From an uncultured Acetatifactor sp. (lineage in GTDB: Bacteria > Bacillota > Clostridia > Lachnospirales > Lachnospiraceae), in the NCBI RefSeq assembly GCF_910585425.1, contig NZ_CAJUCP010000036.1:16671-55810 (forward strand): a DNA stretch of 39,140 bases. The letters run 5' to 3'. Position numbers and translations under genes: made by a program. Shown piece by piece: positions 7,801 to 16,646 of the stretch (position 1 is its first letter; the number at the start of each line of letters is the position of its first letter). Below the pieces are notes generated by a model. The model was given only the letters and a program-made list of their open reading frames with translations. It ran no database searches and was not told the DNA's origin.

Positions 7801-10704
7801 TCATTCCTCCTCCGCGGCAGCCTGGCCCTGCAGCGCGTCCGCATCGCTGACCAGCTTCTCCAGGAACACATAGGACTCCGAGCCGGGCTCATAGGTGCCG
7901 TTTCCTAAAAGCACCTTCGCCAGGTCATAGATGCTCCTGGCCTTTGGCGGCCCGTAGACGATCACCTGGGCGCCGTTGCGCTCCAGCACGGCATAGCCCC
8001 GGAAGGCGAACTCCGTCTTGTACTGCTCCACCGGAATCTTCACCAGCACGGAGGTGAACCGGTAGCGCCCGTCCATGATCTCGAACACCACGTCCTGTTT
8101 TTTCCCATTGGCATCTATGCCGTAGGAAATGCCTCCGGCCACCTTTGCCCCGCCCTTGATCATGGGATACTGGCCCATGTTGGCATTGTTCATGACCAGG
8201 GTGCCGTATTCCTTCAGCACATAGCCGTTGACGCCCTTCTTTATCAACTGCGCCCGCAGCTCCGTGGATATGCCCGTCTTGAACCGGATGCCCGTGTCTC
8301 CCGTGACGCGGATGGAAAAGCCGTGGTAGGTCAGGAGATCCTGCAGCCCGGGCTCCGCGGTGGCCGTGTATATCGTTCCGTTATAGCTCAGGCTCCAGAC
8401 GTACATGCCTACGGGCACGCCCTTATCATCGTATTTGTATACTACTGCCGTCTTCGCGTTTCCGTCAGGCGCGTTGACGATCAGGCTCCCGTTCCGAAGC
8501 TCCCCCTGATAGGCCACGCCGTCCAGCCACATGACGCTGTCCCCATAGCCCTCCGGCAGGGCCAGCACCACCTCCGTGGAGACCGTGGGAGCCTGGCAGG
8601 GCGAAGCGGGCATGTTCTCAAAGACCGGAATCTTGAACACAAAGGTATTCTCCAGAGAGCCCGCTCCCTCGTAGAGCCTCTTGATGCTCAGCCCCTCCGT
8701 AGTGGGGGCCGTAATGTTCTGCATGTACTGATGGGTGTACGGCGCATACGCGTTCGGCGTCCCCTTGGGGTTCACATTGAATTTCTGGAGGTACAGCGTA
8801 TCCTGGGCCCGCTTGATATAGTTCGCCGAGATGAAGTCCGCGCCGCCCCTGAGGGCCTTGTCCACGCTGTTCCAACCGTGGTCCCTGGCATACTTCAGGC
8901 CGCTGGTGATGACCTGCTGATCGGTCTGGCCCGTTGCCCCCACATTGAAATAATTATAATAACCCTCATATCCGCTGTAGGTTCCGGATATCAGCGGCGA
9001 AGTCCCGTTCCCCTGCTCCTGCAGCACCCTGGCCGCCAGATGGAAGGGGCTCACCTTCCGCCCGTCCTCCCTGCCGATCTCCCAGAAAAGCTGCGCGTAG
9101 GTGCTGTTGGTTCCCGGCGCCAGCTTCCCGCCGTCATCGGTCATGAAGGTGCTCTTCAGAAATTTCGCCACAGCGTCCAGCGTATGGTACTGTTCATTGT
9201 ATGTCAGCTGCTCGAACTGGAAGATGGCATTTTCTGTCAGGGCGTTCCTGGGATCCATATAGACTTCCACCGCCGCCCTGGAGGCATAGTACCAGGTTCC
9301 TGTGTCGTAGAGGCCGTTCTTCGCCCACTCCGGCAGGGTCTTGTATACAAGGCTCTTCCCTCCCTGGAGCTCCGCGTCGATGGTCGTCCGCCAGTCCAGC
9401 GTCGTGTTCATCACCACGAATGTCCAGTTGGGATGCTTCTTCTTCAGCTCCAGCAGCGCCGGGCGGTAGCTCTCCGGGAACTGCTCGATGTCCGCATACC
9501 CGGCCCTCTCCCCATCGACGGCGTAGGCCGCTGCGTTCATGCCGAATGTCTCCTCCCAGGCCAGGAACCGCTCGTCCGAGCAGGCCAGGTTGGTCCTGGG
9601 CACATAGCCGTATATCTCCTGCCCCATGTAGCCCAGCTTCACATAGTGCCAGACTTCCATATTCTCGTCCACGGCCATGTCCAGGATGTTCACCGTCTGG
9701 CCGCTGAGCACCGTCACCGCCGTCTCGCTTTCATAGGAGGGCGATACCCGCACCGGGTATTCGTCGCTCAAATAGACCAAAGCCATGATGTCCCGCTCCC
9801 CGGCAATCTGGGCCAGGGCCTCCCCTGCCGTCCGGATCCACTCCGCGGTCTCCTGGTCCACCTCTGCGAAGACGCGGGAGCCGTCTTTTCCGGCAAGGCC
9901 ATCCTCACCGGAGCCATCCCCGGATTCCTGGCCGTCTTCCGGATTCTGCCCCTCTTCCGGGGCTTGTCCGCCGTCCGGGGCCTGGATATCCCCGGATGGC
10001 TGGCCGTCATCGGGGTTCTGGCTGTCTCCCGTGGTCTGGCTACTGCCGGAATTCCCGCTGTCTCCGGAATCCTGGCCATCGCCGGAATTCTCGCTGTTTC
10101 CCGTGTTTTGGCCGTTATCCGTATTCTGGCCGCCGGAATTCTGGTTGTCTCCTGTGGTCTGGCCGTCGCCCGTATTCTGGCCGCCGGAATTCTGGTTGTC
10201 TCCTGTGGTCTGGCCGTCGCCTGTATTCTGGCTGTCTCCAGTGGTCTGGCTACTACCGGAATTCTGGTTGTCTCCTGTGGTCTGGCCATTGCCGGAATTC
10301 TGACTGTCTCCCGTATTTTGGCCGTTGCCGGAATTCTGGTTGTCTCCCGTGGTTTGGCCGTTGCCGGAATTCTGGTTGTCTCCCGTGGTCTGGCCGTTGC
10401 CGGAATTCTGGCCATTGCCCATGGTCTGGCTACTGCCGGAATTCCGGCTGTCTCCCATATTCTGACCGTTGCCCGTATTCTGGCCACCGGAATTCCGACC
10501 GTCTCCCGCATTCTGGCCGTTGCCCATGTTCTGTCCGCCGTCCGGTTCCCGGGCCTCCCCGCCCGTCTGCCCCGCTCCGGCCGTCTGCCCGTCCTGCCCG
10601 GACTGCTCCGCCGCCCATGCCACCGGCACAGGCCCGCTTGCATTCGTGCCCAGCAAAGCCGCTATGGTCAAAACCCCGCATATGTATCTTCCATATTTTT
10701 TCAT
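7801..10704 (-). CDS. Secreted beta-N-acetylglucosaminidase (LytD-like) with hexapeptide-repeat N-terminus
   Basis: A 967-residue exported protein. The signal peptide MKKYGRYIC...ends near VAWAA (about residue 32). Residues about 54-265 are hydrophilic hexapeptides of the type NSGNGQ/TTGDNQ. An SH3-like segment at about 306-375 (PVRVSPSYESETAV, GYVPRTNL) would bind peptidoglycan. The glucosaminidase-like core spans about 410-640, with FEQLTYNEQYHTLD, SPFHLAARVLQEQG (Glu563 a candidate catalytic acid) and YYNYFNVGA, as in GH73-type clostridial autolysins. About 330 further residues look like added beta-rich modules that I cannot name. It probably cuts GlcNAc linkages in peptidoglycan. AGGAG precedes the ATG. 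It lies inside the polysaccharide locus, which suggests coupling of wall turnover and polymer export. Confidence 0.88.
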   Translation of the reverse strand: MKKYGRYICGVLTIAALLGTNASGPVPVAWAAEQSGQDGQTAGAGQTGGEAREPDGGQNMGNGQNAGDGRNSGGQNTGNGQNMGDSRNSGSSQTMGNGQNSGNGQTTGDNQNSGNGQTTGDNQNSGNGQNTGDSQNSGNGQTTGDNQNSGSSQTTGDSQNTGDGQTTGDNQNSGGQNTGDGQTTGDNQNSGGQNTDNGQNTGNSENSGDGQDSGDSGNSGSSQTTGDSQNPDDGQPSGDIQAPDGGQAPEEGQNPEDGQESGDGSGEDGLAGKDGSRVFAEVDQETAEWIRTAGEALAQIAGERDIMALVYLSDEYPVRVSPSYESETAVTVLSGQTVNILDMAVDENMEVWHYVKLGYMGQEIYGYVPRTNLACSDERFLAWEETFGMNAAAYAVDGERAGYADIEQFPESYRPALLELKKKHPNWTFVVMNTTLDWRTTIDAELQGGKSLVYKTLPEWAKNGLYDTGTWYYASRAAVEVYMDPRNALTENAIFQFEQLTYNEQYHTLDAVAKFLKSTFMTDDGGKLAPGTNSTYAQLFWEIGREDGRKVSPFHLAARVLQEQGNGTSPLISGTYSGYEGYYNYFNVGATGQTDQQVITSGLKYARDHGWNSVDKALRGGADFISANYIKRAQDTLYLQKFNVNPKGTPNAYAPYTHQYMQNITAPTTEGLSIKRLYEGAGSLENTFVFKIPVFENMPASPCQAPTVSTEVVLALPEGYGDSVMWLDGVAYQGELRNGSLIVNAPDGNAKTAVVYKYDDKGVPVGMYVWSLSYNGTIYTATAEPGLQDLLTYHGFSIRVTGDTGIRFKTGISTELRAQLIKKGVNGYVLKEYGTLVMNNANMGQYPMIKGGAKVAGGISYGIDANGKKQDVVFEIMDGRYRFTSVLVKIPVEQYKTEFAFRGYAVLERNGAQVIVYGPPKARSIYDLAKVLLGNGTYEPGSESYVFLEKLVSDADALQGQAAAEEE
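9910..10545 (-). repeat. 18 bp (hexapeptide) coding repeat array
   Basis: The segment encodes residues about 54-265 of the glucosaminidase. The unit is 18 bp, giving [NT][ST]G[DN]xQ, and often pairs into a 36 bp unit NSGNGQTTGDNQ. Copies in the middle are nearly identical at DNA level, which suggests recent expansion, while both ends are degraded. The peptide is rich in Gly, Asn, Gln, Asp and Ser, with almost no hydrophobic residues, as in flexible wall linkers. Confidence 0.92.
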
Positions 10705-10720
10705 CTATACTCCTATCTGA

Positions 10721-10732
10721 CCGCTAAAGCGG
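10721..10732 (-). other. Short palindrome in the glucosaminidase leader
   Basis: CCGCTAAAGCGG is a 5 bp stem (CCGCT/AGCGG) closed on two bases, 17 bases before the glucosaminidase ATG and just upstream of its AGGAG. It could be a small operator or leader hairpin. No convincing -35/-10 pair was found in the 150-base gap upstream. Confidence 0.35.
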
Positions 10733-10854
10733 ACACCCAGCTCTTTTGAAAGTCTTCCGCCCCCATCCGGCCGTGACCTAAGTAAGCATAGCATAAAATC
10801 TGCAAAATTTGTCTGGTAAATCCTTCAAGCCGATCCGGCGCCATTGCCCGGAAG

Positions 10855-11841
10855 TCACCCCCGCCGCAAGGCCCTGTGCAGCTTCCGAAGCCTCCTGGGG
10901 GCGATGGCGAACAGCGTGTGGTAGACCTTGTTCTTCTCCGTGAGGATCCGGTTCCCCATGGCCCTCCACCAGTTCCTGCGCAGATAGGCCACTATCCCCC
11001 GATAGACCGCATTATCCCCTGTCATCTGCGAAATCGGGATATGCAGCAGATACTCCAGCCTCTGGAATATCCCGAACCGGAATGCCGTCTCCTCCAATCC
11101 CGGATATTCCCTCCCCACGATCTCTGCCACCATATCCGCGTTCTCCACGCAGTCGGCATACACCGGCGAAAAGCTCTCCCTGTCCGCCTTCCGGGAATTG
11201 CTGCCAATCCGGTAGAACACATGATAGGCCTGCTCCGGCAGGGACGCCACCTTCCCCATCCCCGGCAGCATGCGCACCAGCAGATGGAAATCCTCGTTCA
11301 GCTTCCCCACGGGAAAGGCCTCCGGCGGAAACAGATCCCTGCGTATCAGCTTGGTGCAGAAGGAGCAGTCCCCCCTGTGCATCAGCAGCTCTTCCATGAA
11401 TTCCCTGTCATCCAGCACAATGGCCTCCTTGGGCGGGACGCAGATGTCCGGCAGCGGATTCCCCTTCTCATCGATCTCGTCCCGGGCCACCTGGGCCGCG
11501 GATACCCCAAATTCCTGAATCCTCCTCATCAGCAGTTCATACATGTCCGGCGCGATATAGTCGTCGCTGTCCACAAAGCCCACATACTCCCCCGCGGCCT
11601 GGGCCAGCGCCAGGTTCCTGGCGGAGGAGGAGCCCCCGTTCTCCTTATGCAGGACCCTGATCCGCCCGTCCTCCTCTGCCAGCCTGTGGCAGAGCTGCCC
11701 CGTGCCGTCCGTGGAGCCGTCGTCCACCAGGATGATCTCCAGGCGGCTGTAGGTCTGGGCCGTGATGGAGCGGACGCATCTGGGCAGATAGTCCTTTATA
11801 TTATAAACCGGTACAATGACTGTTATCAAGGGAGTTTCCAT
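10855..11841 (-). CDS. Glycosyltransferase family 2
   Basis: A 328-residue GT-A transferase. ITVIVPVYNIKDYLPRCV, LVDDGSTDGT, GGSSSARNLAL and FVDSDDYI are the standard order of GT2 N-terminal motifs, and a later LNEDFHLLVRML matches the ED acceptor motif. The start at 11841 is preferred over the ATG at 11856 because GGAG lies 9 bases before it and the earlier ATG has no site. The gene follows a GT4 after a 193-base gap with no recognisable gene, and precedes the glucosaminidase. Donor and acceptor are unknown. Confidence 0.88.
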   Translation of the reverse strand: METPLITVIVPVYNIKDYLPRCVRSITAQTYSRLEIILVDDGSTDGTGQLCHRLAEEDGRIRVLHKENGGSSSARNLALAQAAGEYVGFVDSDDYIAPDMYELLMRRIQEFGVSAAQVARDEIDEKGNPLPDICVPPKEAIVLDDREFMEELLMHRGDCSFCTKLIRRDLFPPEAFPVGKLNEDFHLLVRMLPGMGKVASLPEQAYHVFYRIGSNSRKADRESFSPVYADCVENADMVAEIVGREYPGLEETAFRFGIFQRLEYLLHIPISQMTGDNAVYRGIVAYLRRNWWRAMGNRILTEKNKVYHTLFAIAPRRLRKLHRALRRG

Positions 11842-12034
11842 TATATTAAGCTCCATATGTTTTTACGTATTTTTATATACCAAAAACCATTCTCCGGGAA
11901 CCTATACTGCGCACCGGTCAACTTTACAGTGCAGCCCGACTGCGGACCGCCAGCCAGGCACTTTCCCAGGGACACCACTGTAAATCCTGGCAATCTGCAT
12001 TATATGCCGACAATCGCCAAAATCTCCCAGGCAG

Positions 12035-13252
12035 CTATCTCCCCGGGCCTGTCCGGCGGAACCGCTCCCGCAGCACCGGGGCAGGCCCGCAGGGCACATA
12101 TCCGGTAAGGCTCTGCCCCCCTGGCTCTGTCCCCCTGGCCCAGTCCAGCCCGGTGACCGCCCCGATCAGCTCCAGCAGCCGCCCGGCGGCATTCTCCGCG
12201 TTCCAGACCTCTGCGATCGTCCGGTAGGCCGCCTCTCCCAGCTTCCTGCACAGCGCCCTGTCCCGCACCAGGCGCTCCGCGGCCCCGAACAGCTGCTCCT
12301 TCCTGCCGTCCCCATAGATCAGCCCGTTCTCCCCATGCCTGACCAGGTAGGGCACCGCTCCGATCATATGGTCGGCCACCAGGGCGCAGCCGCTGTTCAT
12401 GGCCTCATTTGCCACTGCCCCCCAGCCCTCCTGCCTGTCGCTGGTGAAGAGGAAGATGTCCGCCTGCTCCATATATCGGCGCACCTCCTCCGGAGGCTGA
12501 TACCCCGGAAAGGAGACGCAGCCCTCCAGCCCGTATTCCCTGGCCAGCCCCTCCGCCATGGGCCGCAGCTCTCCGTCCCCGATGATGTCCATGTGGAAGC
12601 GCAGCCCTCTCTCCCGCAGCGTCCTGGCCGTCTCCACCGCCAGCTCCGGATGCTTCCAGTCGATCATCCGGGCCGCCCAGAGCAGATAGGGAATTTTCTC
12701 TTCCCCGTATCCTTTTCCACTAAATAACGTATCCAAGTCGTGCCGCCTGGTCTCCGGAAAATACCCCCAGCAGTACATCTTCCCGGGGTAGGCCCGGACG
12801 ATGTGGAAGTCGGAAGCCACATAGGCCCCGGCGCACAACAGCCACACCGGGGATTTCCTGTACCTGGTATGGTCATGGTACTTTTTCAGCAGCCCTCTGG
12901 GGGACACGGCCTTCCACTGCCCTGTCTTGTACAGGCGCTCGCTGACGCGCATCACCGGCTTCCCGGCCCGGAGCCTTTCTTCCATATAGCTTTCGTCATC
13001 CGTCCCCCCGAACAGCGCCACATCGCAGTCCAGGACCAACTGCCTGCACGCCTCCGGCTCCTCGTACCAGCAGCGCACATAGGCCGGCCTCCGGGAGGCA
13101 TGCCATCCCATCTGCACCCGCTCCTGCTCCATGCCCTCTGTCTGCACGAAGACGAACGCCCCCTCCAGGAGACGGTACATGCTGTCGCAGAAGGGAATCT
13201 GATGGTGGTTGATGTAATTGGATACAAAAGCTATTTTACAGGATTTCTTCAT
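12035..13252 (-). CDS. Glycosyltransferase family 4 (GT-B)
   Basis: A 405-residue GT-B transferase. The start MKKSCKIAFVSNYINHHQ overlaps the end of the preceding GT4 by 17 bases, which indicates coupled translation. The C-terminal donor domain shows YLLWAARMIDWKHPELAVE, FPGYQPPEEVRRYMEQADIFLFTSDRQEGWG and the ANEAMNSGCALVA block, typical of group 1 enzymes. The N-terminal acceptor domain is less conserved. The last ~20 residues are Arg/Pro-rich and dispensable-looking. It likely extends the lipid-linked repeat unit. Confidence 0.88.
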   Translation of the reverse strand: MKKSCKIAFVSNYINHHQIPFCDSMYRLLEGAFVFVQTEGMEQERVQMGWHASRRPAYVRCWYEEPEACRQLVLDCDVALFGGTDDESYMEERLRAGKPVMRVSERLYKTGQWKAVSPRGLLKKYHDHTRYRKSPVWLLCAGAYVASDFHIVRAYPGKMYCWGYFPETRRHDLDTLFSGKGYGEEKIPYLLWAARMIDWKHPELAVETARTLRERGLRFHMDIIGDGELRPMAEGLAREYGLEGCVSFPGYQPPEEVRRYMEQADIFLFTSDRQEGWGAVANEAMNSGCALVADHMIGAVPYLVRHGENGLIYGDGRKEQLFGAAERLVRDRALCRKLGEAAYRTIAEVWNAENAAGRLLELIGAVTGLDWARGTEPGGQSLTGYVPCGPAPVLRERFRRTGPGR

Positions 13253-14606
13253 ATATTTCCACCAGTTTTTGATAATTTCGATCTCTGTCGTGGGTTTTCA
13301 GCGCATGATTCCTGGCATTGCGACAGTATTCGTCCCTTTTCCGGGGATCGCGCCACATTTCAAGCACCGCCTCCGCCAGCCGTCCGGACACCGCCCCCAG
13401 CTCTCCGGCCCCTTCCGTCCCCGGGCCCCCGGATGCGCCGCCGTGGTCAGACCCCCTGTACAGGATGCCGTCCACCCCTCCCGTAAATATGCTGGAGACA
13501 CCGCCCACGTCCGCGCTGACACAGGGCACCCCCAAAAGCATGGCCTCCCCCAGGGAATTGGGGGAATTCTCCACAGAGGAGCAGCAGACGAACAGGCCGC
13601 ACTTTAGGTATCTGTCCCGCATCTGCTCCGCGTCCAGCCTCCCCAGGAAGCACACCCGCCCCTCCAGCCCCAGGCCCGTCATCATTTCGCGCAGGAATTT
13701 CCCATATCCCGATATCTTCAGTTTCTCCTTCCATGTGCCGTATGCCACCAGGCTGTTTCCCGCCACATACAGCTTCGCCTCCGGGTATTCCGCCAATATG
13801 ATCCGCAATGCCCGCAGCATATAGTGCAGCCCCTTCAGAGGATAGTCCCCCTGGCTCAGGAAGATGGAATGGGGCTCGCAGGCCTCCGGATCCCACACCG
13901 GCCCGTAGAATTCCGGCCGCAGGCTCTCGTTCATCTCAAAATACCGGGCCCTCGGATTCCATTCCCTGGCATACATCCTGTCCCACCGGGTGCGCCCGGT
14001 GATGTTCCCCGCCAGGCCCACGGCTTCCCGCTCCATGACACCCCGCAGGGCGAACTTCTCCCGCTGCCGCCTCAGGCTGTCCCTTTTCAGCCTGTCCCGC
14101 AGGGTCGCCCGCCGGACCGTCCGCTCCGGCAGATCCGCGTAGTAATGCTCCGCGATCAGCGTACAGAGCCCCTGCAGGCCCAGCAGCAGCCTGTCCTTCC
14201 AGGGGAAGACCCTGCACATGGCCAGGGTGTGGGGAAATTCCGTGCCGAAGCAGTGCACGATGTCCGGCTCTGCTATAGAGACGATTTTTTCCAGCACGGG
14301 TTCCAGCCTCTCGTCGTATTTTTCCGCCTGCCTTACGTCCTCCGGGAAGCCGTAATAGGAAAAGGAGGCCCGCTCCCCGGCCCCGCCGGTTTCCACGTCC
14401 ACCGTCCCGGCGCGGAATCCCTGTCCCGGCCCGATCATATGCCCGGGCAGCGGGAACGCCACGGACAGCCGGATGCCGCTCTCATGGCAGCCCGCCAGCA
14501 CAGCCCCGGCCATCCCGCTGACCCAGCCCTCCTTCACGGAGGCCTCCATCCCCAGCTCCCGCGCCGCCGCAGGCAGCACCATATTACATAACCACAATAC
14601 CTTCAT
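13236..14606 (-). CDS. Glycosyltransferase family 4 (GT-B)
   Basis: A 456-residue transferase. The ATG at 14606 follows GGGGAG by 5 bases; an in-frame GTG two codons earlier sits directly on that site and is less likely. Landmarks are PDIVHCFGTEFPHTL in the acceptor domain and, in the donor domain, SQGDYPLKGLHYMLRAL, AKLYVAGN, CCSSVENSPNSLGEAM and GVPCVSADVGG. These fit the GT4 group, with SLGEAM in place of the more usual glutamate-rich block. A Gly-rich insert (about residues 393-415) interrupts the C-terminal helix region. Function: addition of one sugar to the repeat unit. Confidence 0.88.
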   Translation of the reverse strand: MKVLWLCNMVLPAAARELGMEASVKEGWVSGMAGAVLAGCHESGIRLSVAFPLPGHMIGPGQGFRAGTVDVETGGAGERASFSYYGFPEDVRQAEKYDERLEPVLEKIVSIAEPDIVHCFGTEFPHTLAMCRVFPWKDRLLLGLQGLCTLIAEHYYADLPERTVRRATLRDRLKRDSLRRQREKFALRGVMEREAVGLAGNITGRTRWDRMYAREWNPRARYFEMNESLRPEFYGPVWDPEACEPHSIFLSQGDYPLKGLHYMLRALRIILAEYPEAKLYVAGNSLVAYGTWKEKLKISGYGKFLREMMTGLGLEGRVCFLGRLDAEQMRDRYLKCGLFVCCSSVENSPNSLGEAMLLGVPCVSADVGGVSSIFTGGVDGILYRGSDHGGASGGPGTEGAGELGAVSGRLAEAVLEMWRDPRKRDEYCRNARNHALKTHDRDRNYQKLVEIYEEIL

Positions 14607-14671
14607 GTCCACTCCCCATCCTGGCCTGTGGCCCCCGGGAACCGGAAGCCCCCAAATCTCCCTGCTCTCCG

Positions 14672-15829
14672 TCAGTTGAAGATCCAGTTCCGATACGGCA
14701 GCAGCCTGACGTCAATGGCATACATCCCCCTAAGCAGCAGCAGGAAATAGCAGCCGAAGGCCGCCACCACCCCAGCCTGGCACAGCCCCCGCAGCTTCCC
14801 CGGCTTCATCCCCGCCAATGCCCCCGGCACCAGGAACACCTGGGATACGATCAGATAATACCCCACCCTGGACACCTCCGGGATGAAGGAGCCGCAGCAG
14901 TACACCGCCAGCCCCATGAGGTTCAGGAAAAAGTAAAATCTGTTTACCATATCCTTCCCCAGCCCCTGCCTCCAGCAGACCAGGCCCAGCAGCGCCACGC
15001 AGCCGCATTTCAGGATGTTGGCGTAGGAGAGCTGCCCGTTGTCAAAGGCGGAGTCCCTGTAAAAGGGATAGAAGAAAAAGATCGCCTCCCGGTACAGCTC
15101 CTGTCCGAACACCAAAGTGCACAGGAACACGCCCCCCGCCGCGTAATGCCATTTCCGCAGGGGCGCCGCCGCCAGGAAACGCGCCACCAGGTACGCCGGA
15201 ACCACCAGCAGCACCGACTTGTGGAACATGGCCCCCGCCAGTATGACGCAGACGAACTTCCCGTATTCGCCCCGGAGCACATATTTCATGGAGAACAGCG
15301 CGATCGCCAGCGCCAGGTAATACCTGACGGAATTCAGGCTGTTGAAATAATACCCCCCGGTCATCAGCAGATACAGGGAAAATGCGAAGCGCTTCCCCTG
15401 GTCGTGCAGCGCCCTCACGAAGAACCAGACGGTTATGATAGAAAAAAACGCGAACACCGGCAGGTATTCATCATAGCCGAACAGCCCCTGTATCCATTTC
15501 ACGATCATGTTGAAGCCGAATTCCGAGGACACATGGCGCTGCTGTGCGATCAGCTTGAAATTGTCCCTGTACACCCAGTAGTCGTTGCCCACCGCGATCC
15601 GGCAGGCCGACACCCCCGTCAGGAGGCAGTAGACAGCCGCCACCGCAATCCGGTTCCTGGCCTGCCGCCTCTCCCCCGGCCCGTTCCCGCCGCCGTCCTG
15701 CCAGCTCAAGTACCTCCGGCCTCCCCTGATACGATCCGGCACATAATCCTGATTGTCCACGCACAGCCCCAAAGCCACCGTGACCACAGTCAGCAATATA
15801 TAAACCAGCGCGCTCCACTCCATGCCCAT
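14672..15829 (-). CDS. EpsG-like polysaccharide polymerase
   Basis: A 385-residue integral membrane protein with about ten hydrophobic segments. The start at 15829 is chosen because AGGAG lies 5 bases before it; the open frame upstream is not membrane-like. The conserved region around GNDYWVYRDNFKLI, EFGFNMIVKWIQ and YYFNSLNSVRYYLALAIALFSMKYVLRG matches the EpsG family, whose members include the Bacillus subtilis biofilm polymerase. It should join undecaprenyl-linked repeat units on the outer face of the membrane. Neighbours are a GT2 upstream and a GT4 downstream. No flippase is present in the window. Confidence 0.88.
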   Translation of the reverse strand: MGMEWSALVYILLTVVTVALGLCVDNQDYVPDRIRGGRRYLSWQDGGGNGPGERRQARNRIAVAAVYCLLTGVSACRIAVGNDYWVYRDNFKLIAQQRHVSSEFGFNMIVKWIQGLFGYDEYLPVFAFFSIITVWFFVRALHDQGKRFAFSLYLLMTGGYYFNSLNSVRYYLALAIALFSMKYVLRGEYGKFVCVILAGAMFHKSVLLVVPAYLVARFLAAAPLRKWHYAAGGVFLCTLVFGQELYREAIFFFYPFYRDSAFDNGQLSYANILKCGCVALLGLVCWRQGLGKDMVNRFYFFLNLMGLAVYCCGSFIPEVSRVGYYLIVSQVFLVPGALAGMKPGKLRGLCQAGVVAAFGCYFLLLLRGMYAIDVRLLPYRNWIFN

Positions 15830-15854
15830 CCCGTCTCCTGTCGCCCTCTCTGTA

Positions 15855-16646
15855 CTACAAATAGTCAGTACAGCCCTGATCCTTCCATCCGCCGCACATC
15901 CACCGGTACGCCTGCCCCAGAGGCACCTCCGCGCACAGCCTGTCCCGGTGGGCCAGCAGGAACCGCAGCGCCATGGCCCATGCCAGCCTTCCGTACAGAT
16001 GGCGGTACAGCACCCCCTTGTCCCGGAAGAACTTCTCGTCATAGCCCGAAAACCATGTAGACTCCCCTGCCGTCTCCCGCCCGATGGTGACGGGGGCGGT
16101 GTACACCCGGTAGCCCTTCCCCATGAACTCCTTCAGGAACAGGCTGTCCTCGCCGCTTCCGTACCTGGCCCCGCCCCCGAACAGCAGGGAGAAGGTCACA
16201 TTGGAGGACAGCAGGCTCTCCCTGCGGACGGCGAAGCTCACCGCCCCGTACCTGCCGCAGTTGTACCAGCGCACCCGCTTCCGTCCAGTGATGTGGTATG
16301 TCCTGCGGGCCTCCTCCACCGTGATATTGAAAAGTATCATATCCGCCCGGGGCCTGCTTCGGAACTCCGCCGCTATCTTCTCCGCGTACCCGGGCTCATA
16401 CACGATATCCCCGTCCGAGAACAGGCAGATGTCCCCCTCCGCCCGGAGGATGGCCTCATTGCGGCTCCTGCCCACCCCCCTGTCCGGAAAGGAGTAAAAG
16501 CCGATTTCATGCCCCCTGTACGCTATCTTCCGGCAATCCAGCCGGTCGCACTGGTTGATGACCACCGCGTCCGATTCCAGCCCCATCCGCGCCGCCAATG
16601 CCTCCGGCTCCTCGTTCATCACAGATGCCAGCACCTGAACCCTCAT
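15855..16646 (-). CDS. Glycosyltransferase, GT-A fold (family 2-like)
   Basis: A 263-residue protein. Its ATG overlaps the Wzz gene's TGA in an ATGA, which fixes the start and implies translational coupling; AAGGGAT precedes it. GVGRSRNEAIL followed by DICLFSDGDIVYEPG gives the donor-binding and DXD-like metal site. GGGARYGSGEDSLFLKEFM is the ED motif of the acceptor half. The N-terminal residues MRVQVLASVMNE are shorter than in classic GT2, so it is a divergent member. It is presumably cytoplasmic and acts on the same glycan. Confidence 0.82.
   Translation of the reverse strand: MRVQVLASVMNEEPEALAARMGLESDAVVINQCDRLDCRKIAYRGHEIGFYSFPDRGVGRSRNEAILRAEGDICLFSDGDIVYEPGYAEKIAAEFRSRPRADMILFNITVEEARRTYHITGRKRVRWYNCGRYGAVSFAVRRESLLSSNVTFSLLFGGGARYGSGEDSLFLKEFMGKGYRVYTAPVTIGRETAGESTWFSGYDEKFFRDKGVLYRHLYGRLAWAMALRFLLAHRDRLCAEVPLGQAYRWMCGGWKDQGCTDYL

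Noticed and set aside
9910..10545. Regular short repeats considered as a CRISPR array
   Set aside because: The units are 18 bp, contiguous without spacers, and in frame with a secreted protein.
8323..10749. Long plus-strand open frames opposite the glucosaminidase, and similar ones opposite recD2, the dehydratase region and glmM
   Set aside because: They lie entirely opposite well-supported genes, have no recognisable domains or start sites, and are expected in GC-rich coding DNA.
12000..12251. Minus-strand frame overlapping the end of the GT4 gene
   Set aside because: It is Gly/Arg-rich frame-shadow sequence of the GT4 C-terminus.
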